This document shows, one piece after another, positions 13,765-22,436 of a stretch of DNA of 64,000 nucleotides (positions within the stretch are counted from its first letter, which is position 1; each line of letters starts with the position of its first letter). The stretch comes from Microbacterium sp. No. 7. GTDB taxonomy: Bacteria > Actinomycetota > Actinomycetes > Actinomycetales > Microbacteriaceae. The translations under genes were made by a program, and so were the position numbers. The stretch lies in contig NZ_CP012697.1 of the NCBI RefSeq assembly GCF_001314225.1, positions 2,046,001 to 2,110,000 on the forward strand, in the 5' to 3' direction. The notes beneath the pieces were generated by a model. It did no database searches. It was not told the origin of the DNA and saw nothing but the letters and a program-made list of their open reading frames with translations.

Positions 13765-14448
13765 ATGGTCGAGGCCGGTGCGGGCGGCGGGGCGGAGACC
13801 CCCGACGAGTCGCTGGCGCAGCAGGCCTACCAGAAGCTGCGCACCGCGATCATCACGGGTCACTATCCGCAGGGCACGGCGATCAAGGAGGGCCGTCTCG
13901 CGAGCGAGCTGAACGTCTCGCGGGTGCCCGTGCGCACGGCGATCCACCAGCTCGACAACGACGGGTTCCTGCGCACCGCCCACCGCCGCAGCGCGCGGGT
14001 CGCCGAGTGGACGGCCCGCACGATCGAGGAGTTCTTCGACGTGCGGCTCGGGCTCGAGACGCTCGCCGCACGCCTCGCGGCACGCCGTGCGGCCGAGGCG
14101 GGGAGCGTGCAGCCGCTGCGCGCGGTCCTCGAGCGCGCCCACGACGCCGTCGCCCAGGGCGACCGGCTCGCGGTCGCCGAGGCGCACGCGCACGTCCACG
14201 ACGAGATCGTGCGCATGGCCGGCAGCGAGCTGCTCACGGCGCTCATGCGGCCCGTCATCGGCAGGATGACGTGGCTCTTCTACCTCACCGCCGACCGCGA
14301 CCCGCACACGCAGTCGCACGAGCACGACGACTTGCTGCACGCGATCGAGACCGGCAACGAGCGCCTCGCCGAGAGCCTGGCCTACGCGCACATCGAGAAG
14401 GGCCGCGTGCCCACGCTCGTGCTGCTGGGCGGGGGAGAACAGGCGTAG
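13765..14448 (+). CDS. GntR-family regulator, FCD (FadR-type) domain
   Basis: A 227-residue one-component regulator. Residues about 18-85 form the GntR winged helix (AQQAYQKLRTAIITGHYPQG; SELNVSRVPVRTAIHQLDND). Residues about 95-220 form an all-helical FCD ligand domain, with the Asp/His metal-site pattern spread over FFDVRLGLETLAARLAARRA, VHDEIVRMAG and HDDLLHAIETGN. The FCD pocket usually binds a small organic acid or amino acid, often via a metal. It is encoded downstream of the OCD-family gene and is the obvious candidate for binding the GGTATACC sites at 12497 and 12692. The inducer should be the imported substrate or a product. Confidence 0.9.
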   Translation: MVEAGAGGGAETPDESLAQQAYQKLRTAIITGHYPQGTAIKEGRLASELNVSRVPVRTAIHQLDNDGFLRTAHRRSARVAEWTARTIEEFFDVRLGLETLAARLAARRAAEAGSVQPLRAVLERAHDAVAQGDRLAVAEAHAHVHDEIVRMAGSELLTALMRPVIGRMTWLFYLTADRDPHTQSHEHDDLLHAIETGNERLAESLAYAHIEKGRVPTLVLLGGGEQA

Positions 14449-14465
14449 TCCCGCGCGCGGCGCAG

Positions 14466-14903
14466 TCAGTCCTCGATGAGCCGCTTGCCGAGCACGAGCA
14501 CGTCGTTCGCCTCGTAGCCGAGCGCGGCGTAGAAGCCCGTGGCGCGCCGGTTGTCGGATCGCACCATCAGCTGGGCCTTGGGGCAGCCCCGCACCTCGAG
14601 ACGTCTCTCGACCTCGGCCACGAGCGCGCGACCCAGGCCCTGGCCGCGATGGCTGACGGCCGTGGCGAGGTAGTACATCCAGCCGCGATGCCCGTCGTAG
14701 CCGGCCATGACGCTGCCGACGATCCGGGACGCGTCCTCCGCGACGAGGAAGAGCTCGGGCTGCGAGGCGAGCTTGCGCGCGATATCGGCGCGCGGGTCGT
14801 TCCACGGGCGGGTCAGCCCGCAGGCCTCCCAGAGGGCGACGGTCTCGTCGGTGTCGCGTGCGTCGAACTCGCGGATCTCGGCGCGGGGCCTGCTGTCGGG
14901 CAT
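14466..14903 (-). CDS. GNAT-family acetyltransferase (YpeA-like)
   Basis: A 145-residue acetyltransferase. After an N-terminal EIREFDARDTDETVALWEAC come the family's LFLVAEDASRIVGSVMAGYD strand pair, the acetyl-CoA loop SHRGQGLGRALV and the C-terminal RSDNRRATGFYAALGYEAND. Length and motif order match the YpeA group of GNATs, whose substrate is not firmly known. The start at 14903 lies 6 nt after a TACCGT box, so it is probably leaderless. An upstream in-frame ATG (15035) would run through the terminator of the neighbouring nucleotidase gene. It converges with gntR, 17 bp apart. Confidence 0.85.
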   Translation of the reverse strand: MPDSRPRAEIREFDARDTDETVALWEACGLTRPWNDPRADIARKLASQPELFLVAEDASRIVGSVMAGYDGHRGWMYYLATAVSHRGQGLGRALVAEVERRLEVRGCPKAQLMVRSDNRRATGFYAALGYEANDVLVLGKRLIED

Positions 14904-14909
14904 GGCAGC

Positions 14910-14915
14910 ACGGTA
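14910..14915 (-). promoter_or_regulatory. TACCGT -10 box, leaderless promoter of GNAT gene
   Basis: On the minus strand TACCGT is followed by gctgcc and the ATG at 14903. It lies downstream of the nucleotidase terminator, so the GNAT gene has its own promoter. Confidence 0.45.
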
Positions 14916-14939
14916 TCGCGGATGCCGAAGGGGACACGC

Positions 14940-14977
14940 ACGGTGGGGCCGGATGCCCGAGCATCCGGCCCCACCGT
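14940..14977 (-). terminator. Terminator hairpin of the 5'-nucleotidase gene
   Basis: A perfect 17-bp stem (14940-14956 with 14961-14977; left arm ACGGTGGGGCCGGATGC) with a 4-nt loop sits 17 bp after the stop of the nucleotidase gene. The stem is very stable. A T-run is lacking, as is common for actinobacterial terminators. Confidence 0.7.
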
Positions 14978-14994
14978 CACGTCGTCGCCGAGCG

Positions 14995-17900
14995 TCAGCC
15001 GGCGTGCCGGCGGCGCACCGCCAGCAGCACGCCACCGGCGATCAGCAGGAGCACGCCGAACGTCAGGCTCAGCGCGTACGGCGCCTCGCCGCCGGTGGCC
15101 GCGAGGCGGTCGGCCGCGTCGGCCGAGCCGCCGCCGTTGGAGCCGCTGCCGTGCGAGCCCTGTCCGCCGACGCCGTCGGTGGAGCCGCCGGGCGTGCCGG
15201 AGCCGCCGCCGTTCGCCCCCGGCTGCCCGCCGGGCGTGCCGCCCGTGCCGGGCTGGCCGCCACCGGGGGTCTGGCCGCTTCCGCCGCCGTTGCCGCCACC
15301 GGGAGCGCCGTTGCCATTGCCGCCGTCGTTCCCGCCGCCGCCGTTGTTGTTCCCGCCGTCGTTCCCGCCGCCGTTGTTCCCGCCGCCATTGTTGCCGCCG
15401 TCGCCACCGCCATTGTTCCCGCCCCCGCCGTTGCCCGACGCGACCTTGGCGCGGCCGAGCGGAGCGGGGTCCACGACGTCGTGCGCCGCGAAGTACGCGA
15501 CGGTCGCCTGCAGGTCGACCTGTCCCGTGTCGGTGCGGTCGGCGCCGCTCGCGAACGTGACGAAGTTGTCACCGCCGTCGGCGAGGAACGAGTTCGTCAC
15601 GACCGTGTACGTCGACGCGGGATCGATCGCCGCGCCGTTCAGCGTCATCGACACGATGCGCGCGCCGCGCGCGGCATCCGGGTCGTAGGTGTAGGCGAAG
15701 CCCTCCGACACGCCGAGGTGCAGCTTGGGCCGCGACGAGCCGTCGGGCTGCCACTGCTCCTCGAGCACCGACTTCAGCTGGGCGCCGGTGAGCGAGACGG
15801 TCACGAGCGTGTTCGCGAACGGCTGCACGTTCGCCACGTCGCGGAAGGTCATCGTGCCGTCGGTGCCGTAGAGCAGGTCGGCGCGCAGGCCGCCCGGGTT
15901 CATCAGGCCGATGACGGCGGGCGTCCCGACGTACTCGTCGTTCGACGTGGCCCACAGATAGAGGTCGGCGACGAGGTTGCCGAGCGAGGACTCCACCCCG
16001 CGGTCGTCGCCGGGAGGCGTTCCGCCGCGGAGGATGTCGGCGCTGATGCGCCCGACCTGCACGGCGCCCTCCTGCTCGGCGAGCTCGACGGCGGCGGCCA
16101 CGATCTGCTCGACGACCGTGTTGACGCCGAACGCGGGCTGCTTGTCGACGACCAGCGGCACGAGCGAGGCGTCGATCGAGAGCAGGTCCTTCGTCGCGGC
16201 GTCCACCGAGATGTCGAGCTTGCCGAGCGTCGTGCCGTACTGGTGCGCCTGGATCACCGGCCGGCCGGCGATCTCGCACGAGTAGCGCTGGTGCGTGTGC
16301 GCCGACACGATCGCGTCGATGCTGTCGGCCGCGCCGCGGATCAGGTCGCCGTAGAGGGTGTCCTCGTCCGCGATCACGGCGCAGTCGTCGGAGTCGGAGC
16401 CCTCGTGCGTGAGCAGGATGGTCACGTCGGCGAGGCCGTCGCGCTCGATCCGCTCGGCGACGCGGTTCGCCGCCTCCAGCTGGTCGCCGAAGCCGATGTC
16501 CGCGATGCCGGCGGGGCTGACCATGGCGGCCGTCTGCTCGGTGACCGTGCCGATGAAGGCGACGCGCACGCCGTCGACCTCCTCGACCGCGAACTCGCGC
16601 AGGGCCGGCGTCGTCGTGCCCTTCTCGTACACGTTGGCGCCCAGGGCGAACCGGTCGTCGCCGTAGCGGGGGATGACCCGGTCCACGAGGTCGTCGAAGC
16701 CCTGGTCGAACTCGTGGTTGCCGACGACGCTCACGTCGAGGCCCGCCGCGACGAGCGCGTCGATCGTGGGGTTGTCGTCGTCGATGAACGAGGTGAACGT
16801 CGAGGCGCCGATGTTGTCGCCCGCCGAGACGAACAGCGTGTTCGGGTTCGCCGCGCGGAACGCGTCGACGGCGCCCGCGAGCACGGCCGCGCCCGCCTCG
16901 CCGTTCTCGTGGTTCGCCTCGATGCGGCCGTGGAAGTCGTTGATCGTGAGCACCTGCAGGTCGATCGTCGACGGCGCGAGCAGGTCGTCGATCTCGAACA
17001 CCGTGGTCGTGCCTGACACCTCGTTGCCGACCGCGAGCAGCGGCGTGCCCGTGGGCGAGTCGCTCGCCGCGACGAAGGCCAGGCCCTCGGGACCGAGGTC
17101 GCCCGCGGCGGCGAGGTCGCCGCCGTCCTCGACCGACTGCGCGAAGTCGCGGTTGTTGACGTAGGTCACGAACGACGGGGCGGATGCCTCGGTCACGTCG
17201 TAGACGGCGACCCCGCCCACGCGCTCGAAGCCGATGAAGGCGTACGTGCGTCCGCTCAGCGTGCCGATCGCGACGGCCTCGGGCTCGGGGCCCTTGTCGT
17301 CGCTGCGGCTCTCGAAGCCCGACGCCGTGTGGTTGGAGTTCACGAAGTCGGGCGCGGCCGCGAAGGTGATCTCCTCGAACGCGGATCCCGAGTCCCACAC
17401 GAGGTCGCCCGCGGTCGTCCAGATCGAGAAGGAGCGGCCGCCGAAGGCGTACAGCTCGCGGTAGCAGCCGGCGGCCTCGTCGAAGCCCGACTCCTTCGTG
17501 ACGTTGAGGCGTCCGAGCCCGTCGTCGCCGAGGTGCGCCGCCAGCGGGCTGTCGGCGCACACGGGGCCGAAGCCGTCCTTGGGCTGGCCGTTCTTGTCCG
17601 CGAGGTCCTTGACGCGCGACGGCTCGACGTAGTCGCCCCACTCGCGGGCGTCGCCCTCGTTCGCCGTCACGAGGTAGGTCGCGCCGTCGGCGCCCGTGAA
17701 CGACGCGATGGCGTCGGGCATGTACAGCCCCTTCAGCCCCTCGTACGTGCGCAGCGAGAAGACGCCGTCCCGGTCGCTCGGGTCGAGCGCGTTCGCGGCG
17801 ACGCCGTGGTCCTTCGTGCCGAGCGGTGCGATCGAGGTCACCGTCGCCGTGTCGAGGTCGATCGTCGCGATCGCGTTCGCCTCCTGCAGCGTCGCGTACG

Positions 17901-18663
17901 CGGTGCCGCCCACGACCGTGATGTACTCGGGCTCGAGGTTGCGGCTGACCGGCAGGTCGGCGCCGTGCGGCTGCGGGCCGAAGACCCGCACGCCGGCGGG
18001 CAGCGCGCCGCCCTCGAAGGCGTGGAAGTCGGCGATGCGCACGTCGGCCTGCGCGGGGGCCGCGAGCGTCGAGGGCAGCGTCACGACGCCGATCGACCCT
18101 TCGGGGTCGATCTGGAAGTCGTCGGCGGGCTCGCCCTCGTTCGCGACCACCGCATAGCGCCCGTCGGCCGAGATCGCCACCATGTCGGGGAGCGCGCCGA
18201 CCGTCACCGAGCCGAGCACGGCCGTCGCGGCGTCCTCCGCGGCGGCGTCGAAGAACACGAGGTGTCCCGGGTCGGTCTTCGTCGTCGCCTCGAACGCGAT
18301 GACGCCGAGGCCGTCGGCGCGCACGGCGACCGAGTTCGCGACGCCGTCGGAGGAGATGGCGAACAGCTCGGTCATCGCGGTCGGGTCGGAGTAGTCGAGC
18401 ACCGTGACCGAGCCGGCCAGTGCGTTGACGACGAAGAGGCGGTCGCCGTGCGCCTGCACGATCTCGGCGGCGGACTCGTCGAACACGCCCGTCTCGAAGC
18501 TGCCGATCGGGGTCAGGGTCAGCGCCGCGTCGGCGGCGGAGTGGACGATGGGGGCGTCGACGATCGCGGCGGATGCCGCGGTCACCGGAGCGAGCGCGAG
18601 CGCGCACGCGACGGCGGTCGCGGCGGTCATCGCGCCGGCGCGGCGTCGGGGATGCGAAGGCAT
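14995..18663 (-). CDS. Secreted choice-of-anchor I / 5'-nucleotidase protein with LAATG wall-sorting tail
   Basis: A 1222-residue surface protein. A signal peptide with cleavage near ASA (about residue 32) is followed by a beta-propeller-like choice-of-anchor I region (about 45-570). Next is a calcineurin-like metallophosphatase (LQVLTINDFHGRIE, AGDNIGAS, GNHEFDQG, LLTHEG, AHTHQRYS) and a 5'-nucleotidase C-terminal substrate domain (MNPGGLRADL; FLADGGDNF). A Gly/Asn-rich spacer of about 110 residues then precedes LAATG (about 1187-1191), one hydrophobic helix and an RRR tail, which is the layout of a sortase substrate. It probably releases phosphate from extracellular nucleotides or similar esters. 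The start at 18663 has GAGGA 6 nt upstream. It has its own strong terminator. Confidence 0.88.
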   Translation of the reverse strand: MPSHPRRRAGAMTAATAVACALALAPVTAASAAIVDAPIVHSAADAALTLTPIGSFETGVFDESAAEIVQAHGDRLFVVNALAGSVTVLDYSDPTAMTELFAISSDGVANSVAVRADGLGVIAFEATTKTDPGHLVFFDAAAEDAATAVLGSVTVGALPDMVAISADGRYAVVANEGEPADDFQIDPEGSIGVVTLPSTLAAPAQADVRIADFHAFEGGALPAGVRVFGPQPHGADLPVSRNLEPEYITVVGGTAYATLQEANAIATIDLDTATVTSIAPLGTKDHGVAANALDPSDRDGVFSLRTYEGLKGLYMPDAIASFTGADGATYLVTANEGDAREWGDYVEPSRVKDLADKNGQPKDGFGPVCADSPLAAHLGDDGLGRLNVTKESGFDEAAGCYRELYAFGGRSFSIWTTAGDLVWDSGSAFEEITFAAAPDFVNSNHTASGFESRSDDKGPEPEAVAIGTLSGRTYAFIGFERVGGVAVYDVTEASAPSFVTYVNNRDFAQSVEDGGDLAAAGDLGPEGLAFVAASDSPTGTPLLAVGNEVSGTTTVFEIDDLLAPSTIDLQVLTINDFHGRIEANHENGEAGAAVLAGAVDAFRAANPNTLFVSAGDNIGASTFTSFIDDDNPTIDALVAAGLDVSVVGNHEFDQGFDDLVDRVIPRYGDDRFALGANVYEKGTTTPALREFAVEEVDGVRVAFIGTVTEQTAAMVSPAGIADIGFGDQLEAANRVAERIERDGLADVTILLTHEGSDSDDCAVIADEDTLYGDLIRGAADSIDAIVSAHTHQRYSCEIAGRPVIQAHQYGTTLGKLDISVDAATKDLLSIDASLVPLVVDKQPAFGVNTVVEQIVAAAVELAEQEGAVQVGRISADILRGGTPPGDDRGVESSLGNLVADLYLWATSNDEYVGTPAVIGLMNPGGLRADLLYGTDGTMTFRDVANVQPFANTLVTVSLTGAQLKSVLEEQWQPDGSSRPKLHLGVSEGFAYTYDPDAARGARIVSMTLNGAAIDPASTYTVVTNSFLADGGDNFVTFASGADRTDTGQVDLQATVAYFAAHDVVDPAPLGRAKVASGNGGGGNNGGGDGGNNGGGNNGGGNDGGNNNGGGGNDGGNGNGAPGGGNGGGSGQTPGGGQPGTGGTPGGQPGANGGGSGTPGGSTDGVGGQGSHGSGSNGGGSADAADRLAATGGEAPYALSLTFGVLLLIAGGVLLAVRRRHAG

Positions 18664-18704
18664 GGGTGTCCTCGGGGTCGGTGACAGGTGCCCTCCCTGC
18701 GTAC

Positions 18705-18717
18705 TCACCCGGGGTGA
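18705..18717. promoter_or_regulatory. TCACCC-G-GGGTGA palindrome in the nucleotidase/smc divergent region
   Basis: A perfect 6+1+6 inverted repeat 42 bp upstream of the nucleotidase start, in the 180-bp intergenic region shared with smc. Its position suits an operator for the nucleotidase promoter. I cannot assign a regulator, and I see no phosphate-box repeats. Confidence 0.3.
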
Positions 18718-18843
18718 CGGCGGAGTGAACGGCCGGCGACGGGGCGCTGTCGCGCGGGCGCCGCGATCAGGGCGCGTCAGCGCGGCGCGCGGCGGGGCGT
18801 CCGCTACCGTGGACGACAGTTCCGAGTCGCGGAGGCGCCCCGT

Positions 18844-21800
18844 ATGCATCTCAAGAGCCTCACGCTCAAGGGCTTCAAATCGTTCGCGCAGCCGACGTCG
18901 TTCGTCTTCGAGCCCGGCGTCACGTGCATCGTGGGACCGAACGGATCGGGCAAGTCCAACGTCGTCGACGCGCTCGCATGGGTCATGGGCGAGCAGGGCG
19001 CGAAGACGCTGCGCGGCGGCAAGATGGAGGACGTCATCTTCGCCGGCACCGCGACGCGCGGCCCGCTCGGGCGCGCCGAGGTGCAGCTCACGATCGACAA
19101 CGGCGACGGCGCCCTGCCGATCGAGTACAGCGAGGTGACGATCAGCCGCACGCTGTTCCGCAACGGCTCGAGCGAGTACGCGATCAACGGCGAGTCCTGC
19201 CGGCTGCTCGACGTGCAGGAGCTGCTGAGCGACTCGGGCCTGGGCCGCGAGATGCACGTGATCGTCGGCCAGGGTCGGCTCGACAACGTGCTGCAGGCGA
19301 CGCCCGAGGACCGCCGCGGGTTCATCGAGGAGGCCGCGGGCATCCTGAAGCACCGGCGCCGCAAGGAGAAGACGCTGCGCAAGCTCGAGGCGATGCAGGC
19401 GAACCTCACGCGCCTGAGCGACCTCGCCGGCGAGGTGCGCCGTCAGCTCAAGCCGCTGGGCAAGCAGGCCGAGATCGCGCGCGAGGCGGCATCCATCGCC
19501 GCGGTCGTGCGCGACGCGAAGGCGCGCCTGCACGCGGACGAGCTCGTGGCGCTGCGCACGCAGCTCGCCGACCACGCGCGCAACGAGCAGGAGCGTCACG
19601 CCGAGCGCATCGTGCTGCAGGACGAGGCCGATCAGCTCAAGCGCCGCATCGCGGAGCTCGAGGGGCAGCGCCGGTCGGAGGCCGTCGATGCGGCGAGGGC
19701 GACCGCGTTCGCCCTCGAGCAGGTGCAGGAGCGCCTGCGCGGACTGTACGGGCTCGCGGGTCAGCGCCTCGCGCTGCTCGAGGACGACGGCGGGCTCGTG
19801 CTCGACGTGACGACGGTCTCGCAGGCCGCGATCGACGAGGCGCGCGCGGAGAACGACGAGGTCGCAGCGGGCATCGGCGAGGTGCAGGATGCCGCGGAGG
19901 CCGCGTCGCGCGACGTGACCCGGGCCCGGGCCGAGCTCGACGCCCTCGACGCCGACATCGCCGCGCAGAGCGCCCTCGTCTCGGAGCACGACATGCGGCT
20001 CACGGCGCTGCGCGGGTCCGCGAAGGCCGCGGCCTCGCGGCTGGAGGCGGTGCGCGCGGCCGTCGAGCGGCAGGAGCGCGCGCTGGATGCCGCACGTCAG
20101 CGCCGCGCGGAGGCCGAGGCGGCGCTCGCCGGCATCGACACGAGCGCGGCGCCGCAGGGGTCCACCGACGAGTACGCGACGGCCTACGAGCAGGCCCAGC
20201 GCGACGCGACCGAGGCCGAGACCGCGGTGGGCGAGTTGCGCGAGCGGCTGCACGTCGCGGAGCGCGAGATCGACGCGCTCACGGCCCAGACCACGGCGCT
20301 CGGCCGAGCGCTCGACGTGCGCAACGCGGCGGCGGCGCTCATCGAACGCGGCGGCGAGGGCGTGCGCGGGCTCGTCGGCGACGCCGTGAAGGTGCGCAAG
20401 GGCTTCGAGACGGCGATCGCCGCCGCGCTGGGATCGCTCGCCGAGGGCGTGCTCGTCGACGACGTCGGGGCGGCGCGCGTGCTGGCCGCCGACGCCCGCG
20501 GCGCCGACCTCGGCGTCGTCGACATCGTCGTCGCCGCGGTCGAGCGCGGCGCGGCGGGCCCGCCCGGCGGGCTGACGCCGGCGGGCGAGGTCGTGACCGC
20601 GCCCCCGGGCGTCCTCACCGTGCTCGCCGGCGTCGCGATCGCCGACGACCTCGACGCCGCGCACGCCGCCGTCGCGGACGCCGAGGGGCCGCTCACGGTC
20701 GTCACGCGGGACGGCGAGGTCGTCACGGCGGCGACCGTGCGCGCGGGATCCGGCGCGAACCGGTCGCGTCTCGAGCTCGCGGCCGAGCGCGACGCGGCCC
20801 GCGCCCGCCACGACGAGCTGGTCGTCGTCGCCGACGCGCTGCGGGATGCCCTGGCCGAGGCGCAGCGCCGGTGGGATGACGCGCGCCGGCGCACGCGGGA
20901 GTCGCTCGCGGCGCTGCGCGAGCACGACGCCGCCCTGGCCGCGCACTCCGAGCAGCTCAATCGCGCGACCGTGCGCCTGGAGTCGGCGGTCGCCGAGTGC
21001 GAGCGGCTGGAGGCCGGCGTCGCGCAGGCGCAGAGCGCCGTCGCCGAGGCGGAGAACGCAGCGCGGGCGGCCGACGCCGAGCTCGCGCGCGCCGAGGACA
21101 CGCCGCGGCCCATCCTCGACGCGTCGGCGCGCGACGAGCTGCTCGCCGCGCTCGAGGAGGCGCGCGAGGCCGAGATGCGCGCGCGCCTCGACGTCGAGAC
21201 GCTGCGCGAGCGCGTGCGCGCGGGGCAGGCGCGCGTCGTGCAGCTGGAGCGGCAGCGCGAGCGTGAGCGCGCGGCCGCCGAAGAGGCGGCGCGCCGGGCC
21301 GTGATCCGCCGTCAGCAGCGTGAGATCGCCGCCGAGGTCGCCGACCAGCTGCCGGCCCTGCTCGACTCGGTCGACCGGTCGGTGACGCAGGCGCGCGTGG
21401 CGCTGCAGCTCGCCGAGCGGGCCCGCACCGAGCTGTCGGCGCAGCTGCGCGACCTGCGGGGCAGGGAGTCGACGGTGCGGGAACGCCTCGCGGTGCTGAC
21501 CGAGAGCGTGCACGGCCTCGAGCTGCAGATGCACGAGAAGCGGCTGCACGTGACGAGCCTGCTGGAGCGCGTGGCATCCGAGCTCGCCCTCGACGAGGAG
21601 ATCCTCGTCGCCGAGTACGGACCCGACCAGCCCGTCCCCGCCGACGGCGAGGACGCCGATCCCGTGCCGTTCGACCGCGCGCGGCAGCGCAAGCGGCTGC
21701 AGGAGGCGGAGCGCAAGCTCGTGCAGCTCGGCCGGGTGAACCCGCTCGCCCTGGAGGAGTTCGCCGCGCTGGAGCAGCGGCACGCGTTCCTCACGGAGCA

Positions 21801-22329
21801 GCTCGCCGACCTGACCCGCACCCGGCAGGACCTGCTCACGATCATCGACGAGCTCGACGAGCGGATGCAGACGATCTTCCTGGCCGCCTTCGAGGACACC
21901 CGCACGGCCTTCACCGAGGTGTTCCCGATCCTGTTCCCCGGCGGCACCGGCAGCATCTCGCTGACCGACCCCGACAGCCCCCTCACGACCGGCATCGAGG
22001 TCGCGGTGCGGCCGGTCGGCAAGAAGATCGAGCGGCTGTCGCTGCTGTCGGGCGGCGAGCGGTCGCTCGCCGCGGTCGCCTTCCTCACCGCGATCTTCAC
22101 GGCGCGGCCGAGCCCCTTCTACATCCTCGACGAGGTCGAGGCGGCCCTCGACGACGCCAACCTCGGCCGCCTGCTCGGCGTGTTCGAGAAGCTCCGCTCG
22201 TCGAGCCAGCTCATCGTCATCACGCACCAGAAGCGCACCATGGAGATCGCCGACGCGCTCTACGGCGTGTCGATGCGCCAGGACGGCGTGTCGGCCGTCG
22301 TCGGCCAGCGCGTGCGCGCCGCCGAGTGA
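18844..22329 (+). CDS. smc: Chromosome segregation protein SMC
   Basis: A 1161-residue SMC ATPase with the full architecture. The N-terminal Walker A is GPNGSGKSNVVDAL (about residues 32-45). A long first coiled coil runs to about residue 500. The hinge is about 505-650 (GVRGLVGDAVKVRKGFETAI), followed by the second coiled coil. The C-terminal head has signature LLSGGERSLAAVAF, Walker B FYILDEVEAALDD and D-loop. It loads on DNA with ScpA/ScpB to organise and segregate chromosome arms. GGAGG lies 9 nt before the ATG, and a TACCGT box about 37 nt upstream. It is followed by ftsY, the usual actinobacterial order. Confidence 0.97.
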   Translation: MHLKSLTLKGFKSFAQPTSFVFEPGVTCIVGPNGSGKSNVVDALAWVMGEQGAKTLRGGKMEDVIFAGTATRGPLGRAEVQLTIDNGDGALPIEYSEVTISRTLFRNGSSEYAINGESCRLLDVQELLSDSGLGREMHVIVGQGRLDNVLQATPEDRRGFIEEAAGILKHRRRKEKTLRKLEAMQANLTRLSDLAGEVRRQLKPLGKQAEIAREAASIAAVVRDAKARLHADELVALRTQLADHARNEQERHAERIVLQDEADQLKRRIAELEGQRRSEAVDAARATAFALEQVQERLRGLYGLAGQRLALLEDDGGLVLDVTTVSQAAIDEARAENDEVAAGIGEVQDAAEAASRDVTRARAELDALDADIAAQSALVSEHDMRLTALRGSAKAAASRLEAVRAAVERQERALDAARQRRAEAEAALAGIDTSAAPQGSTDEYATAYEQAQRDATEAETAVGELRERLHVAEREIDALTAQTTALGRALDVRNAAAALIERGGEGVRGLVGDAVKVRKGFETAIAAALGSLAEGVLVDDVGAARVLAADARGADLGVVDIVVAAVERGAAGPPGGLTPAGEVVTAPPGVLTVLAGVAIADDLDAAHAAVADAEGPLTVVTRDGEVVTAATVRAGSGANRSRLELAAERDAARARHDELVVVADALRDALAEAQRRWDDARRRTRESLAALREHDAALAAHSEQLNRATVRLESAVAECERLEAGVAQAQSAVAEAENAARAADAELARAEDTPRPILDASARDELLAALEEAREAEMRARLDVETLRERVRAGQARVVQLERQRERERAAAEEAARRAVIRRQQREIAAEVADQLPALLDSVDRSVTQARVALQLAERARTELSAQLRDLRGRESTVRERLAVLTESVHGLELQMHEKRLHVTSLLERVASELALDEEILVAEYGPDQPVPADGEDADPVPFDRARQRKRLQEAERKLVQLGRVNPLALEEFAALEQRHAFLTEQLADLTRTRQDLLTIIDELDERMQTIFLAAFEDTRTAFTEVFPILFPGGTGSISLTDPDSPLTTGIEVAVRPVGKKIERLSLLSGGERSLAAVAFLTAIFTARPSPFYILDEVEAALDDANLGRLLGVFEKLRSSSQLIVITHQKRTMEIADALYGVSMRQDGVSAVVGQRVRAAE

Positions 22330-22339
22330 GGGCGCCACG

Positions 22340-22405
22340 ATCCTGCCCGCGCGGCGGAGATCTCTCGCGCCGCGGCAGGAGACCGCCGCCATCGCGGGGC
22401 AGGAT
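22340..22405 (+). terminator. Nested hairpins between smc and ftsY
   Basis: ATCCTGCCCGCG (from 22340) pairs with CGCGGGGCAGGAT (22393-22405), with one bulge. Inside it a second stem pairs CCTGCC with GGCAGG around an AGATCT core. Together they form a long GC-rich cruciform after the smc stop. ftsY has its own promoter just downstream, so this probably ends smc transcription. Confidence 0.5.
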
Positions 22406-22424
22406 GGCGGAGCGGCGGCGGCCT

Positions 22425-22430
22425 TAGGGT
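22425..22430 (+). promoter_or_regulatory. TAGGGT -10 box, leaderless promoter of ftsY
   Basis: TAGGGT, then ggatgc, then the ftsY ATG at 22437. There is no Shine-Dalgarno sequence. The 6-nt spacing matches the other leaderless promoters of the window. Confidence 0.45.
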
Positions 22431-22436
22431 GGATGC

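Noticed and set aside
15300..15440. Short GC repeats resembling a repeat array.
   Set aside because: They are in-frame codons for the Gly/Asn-rich spacer of the nucleotidase; repeat units and spacers do not have CRISPR regularity, and no cas genes are present.
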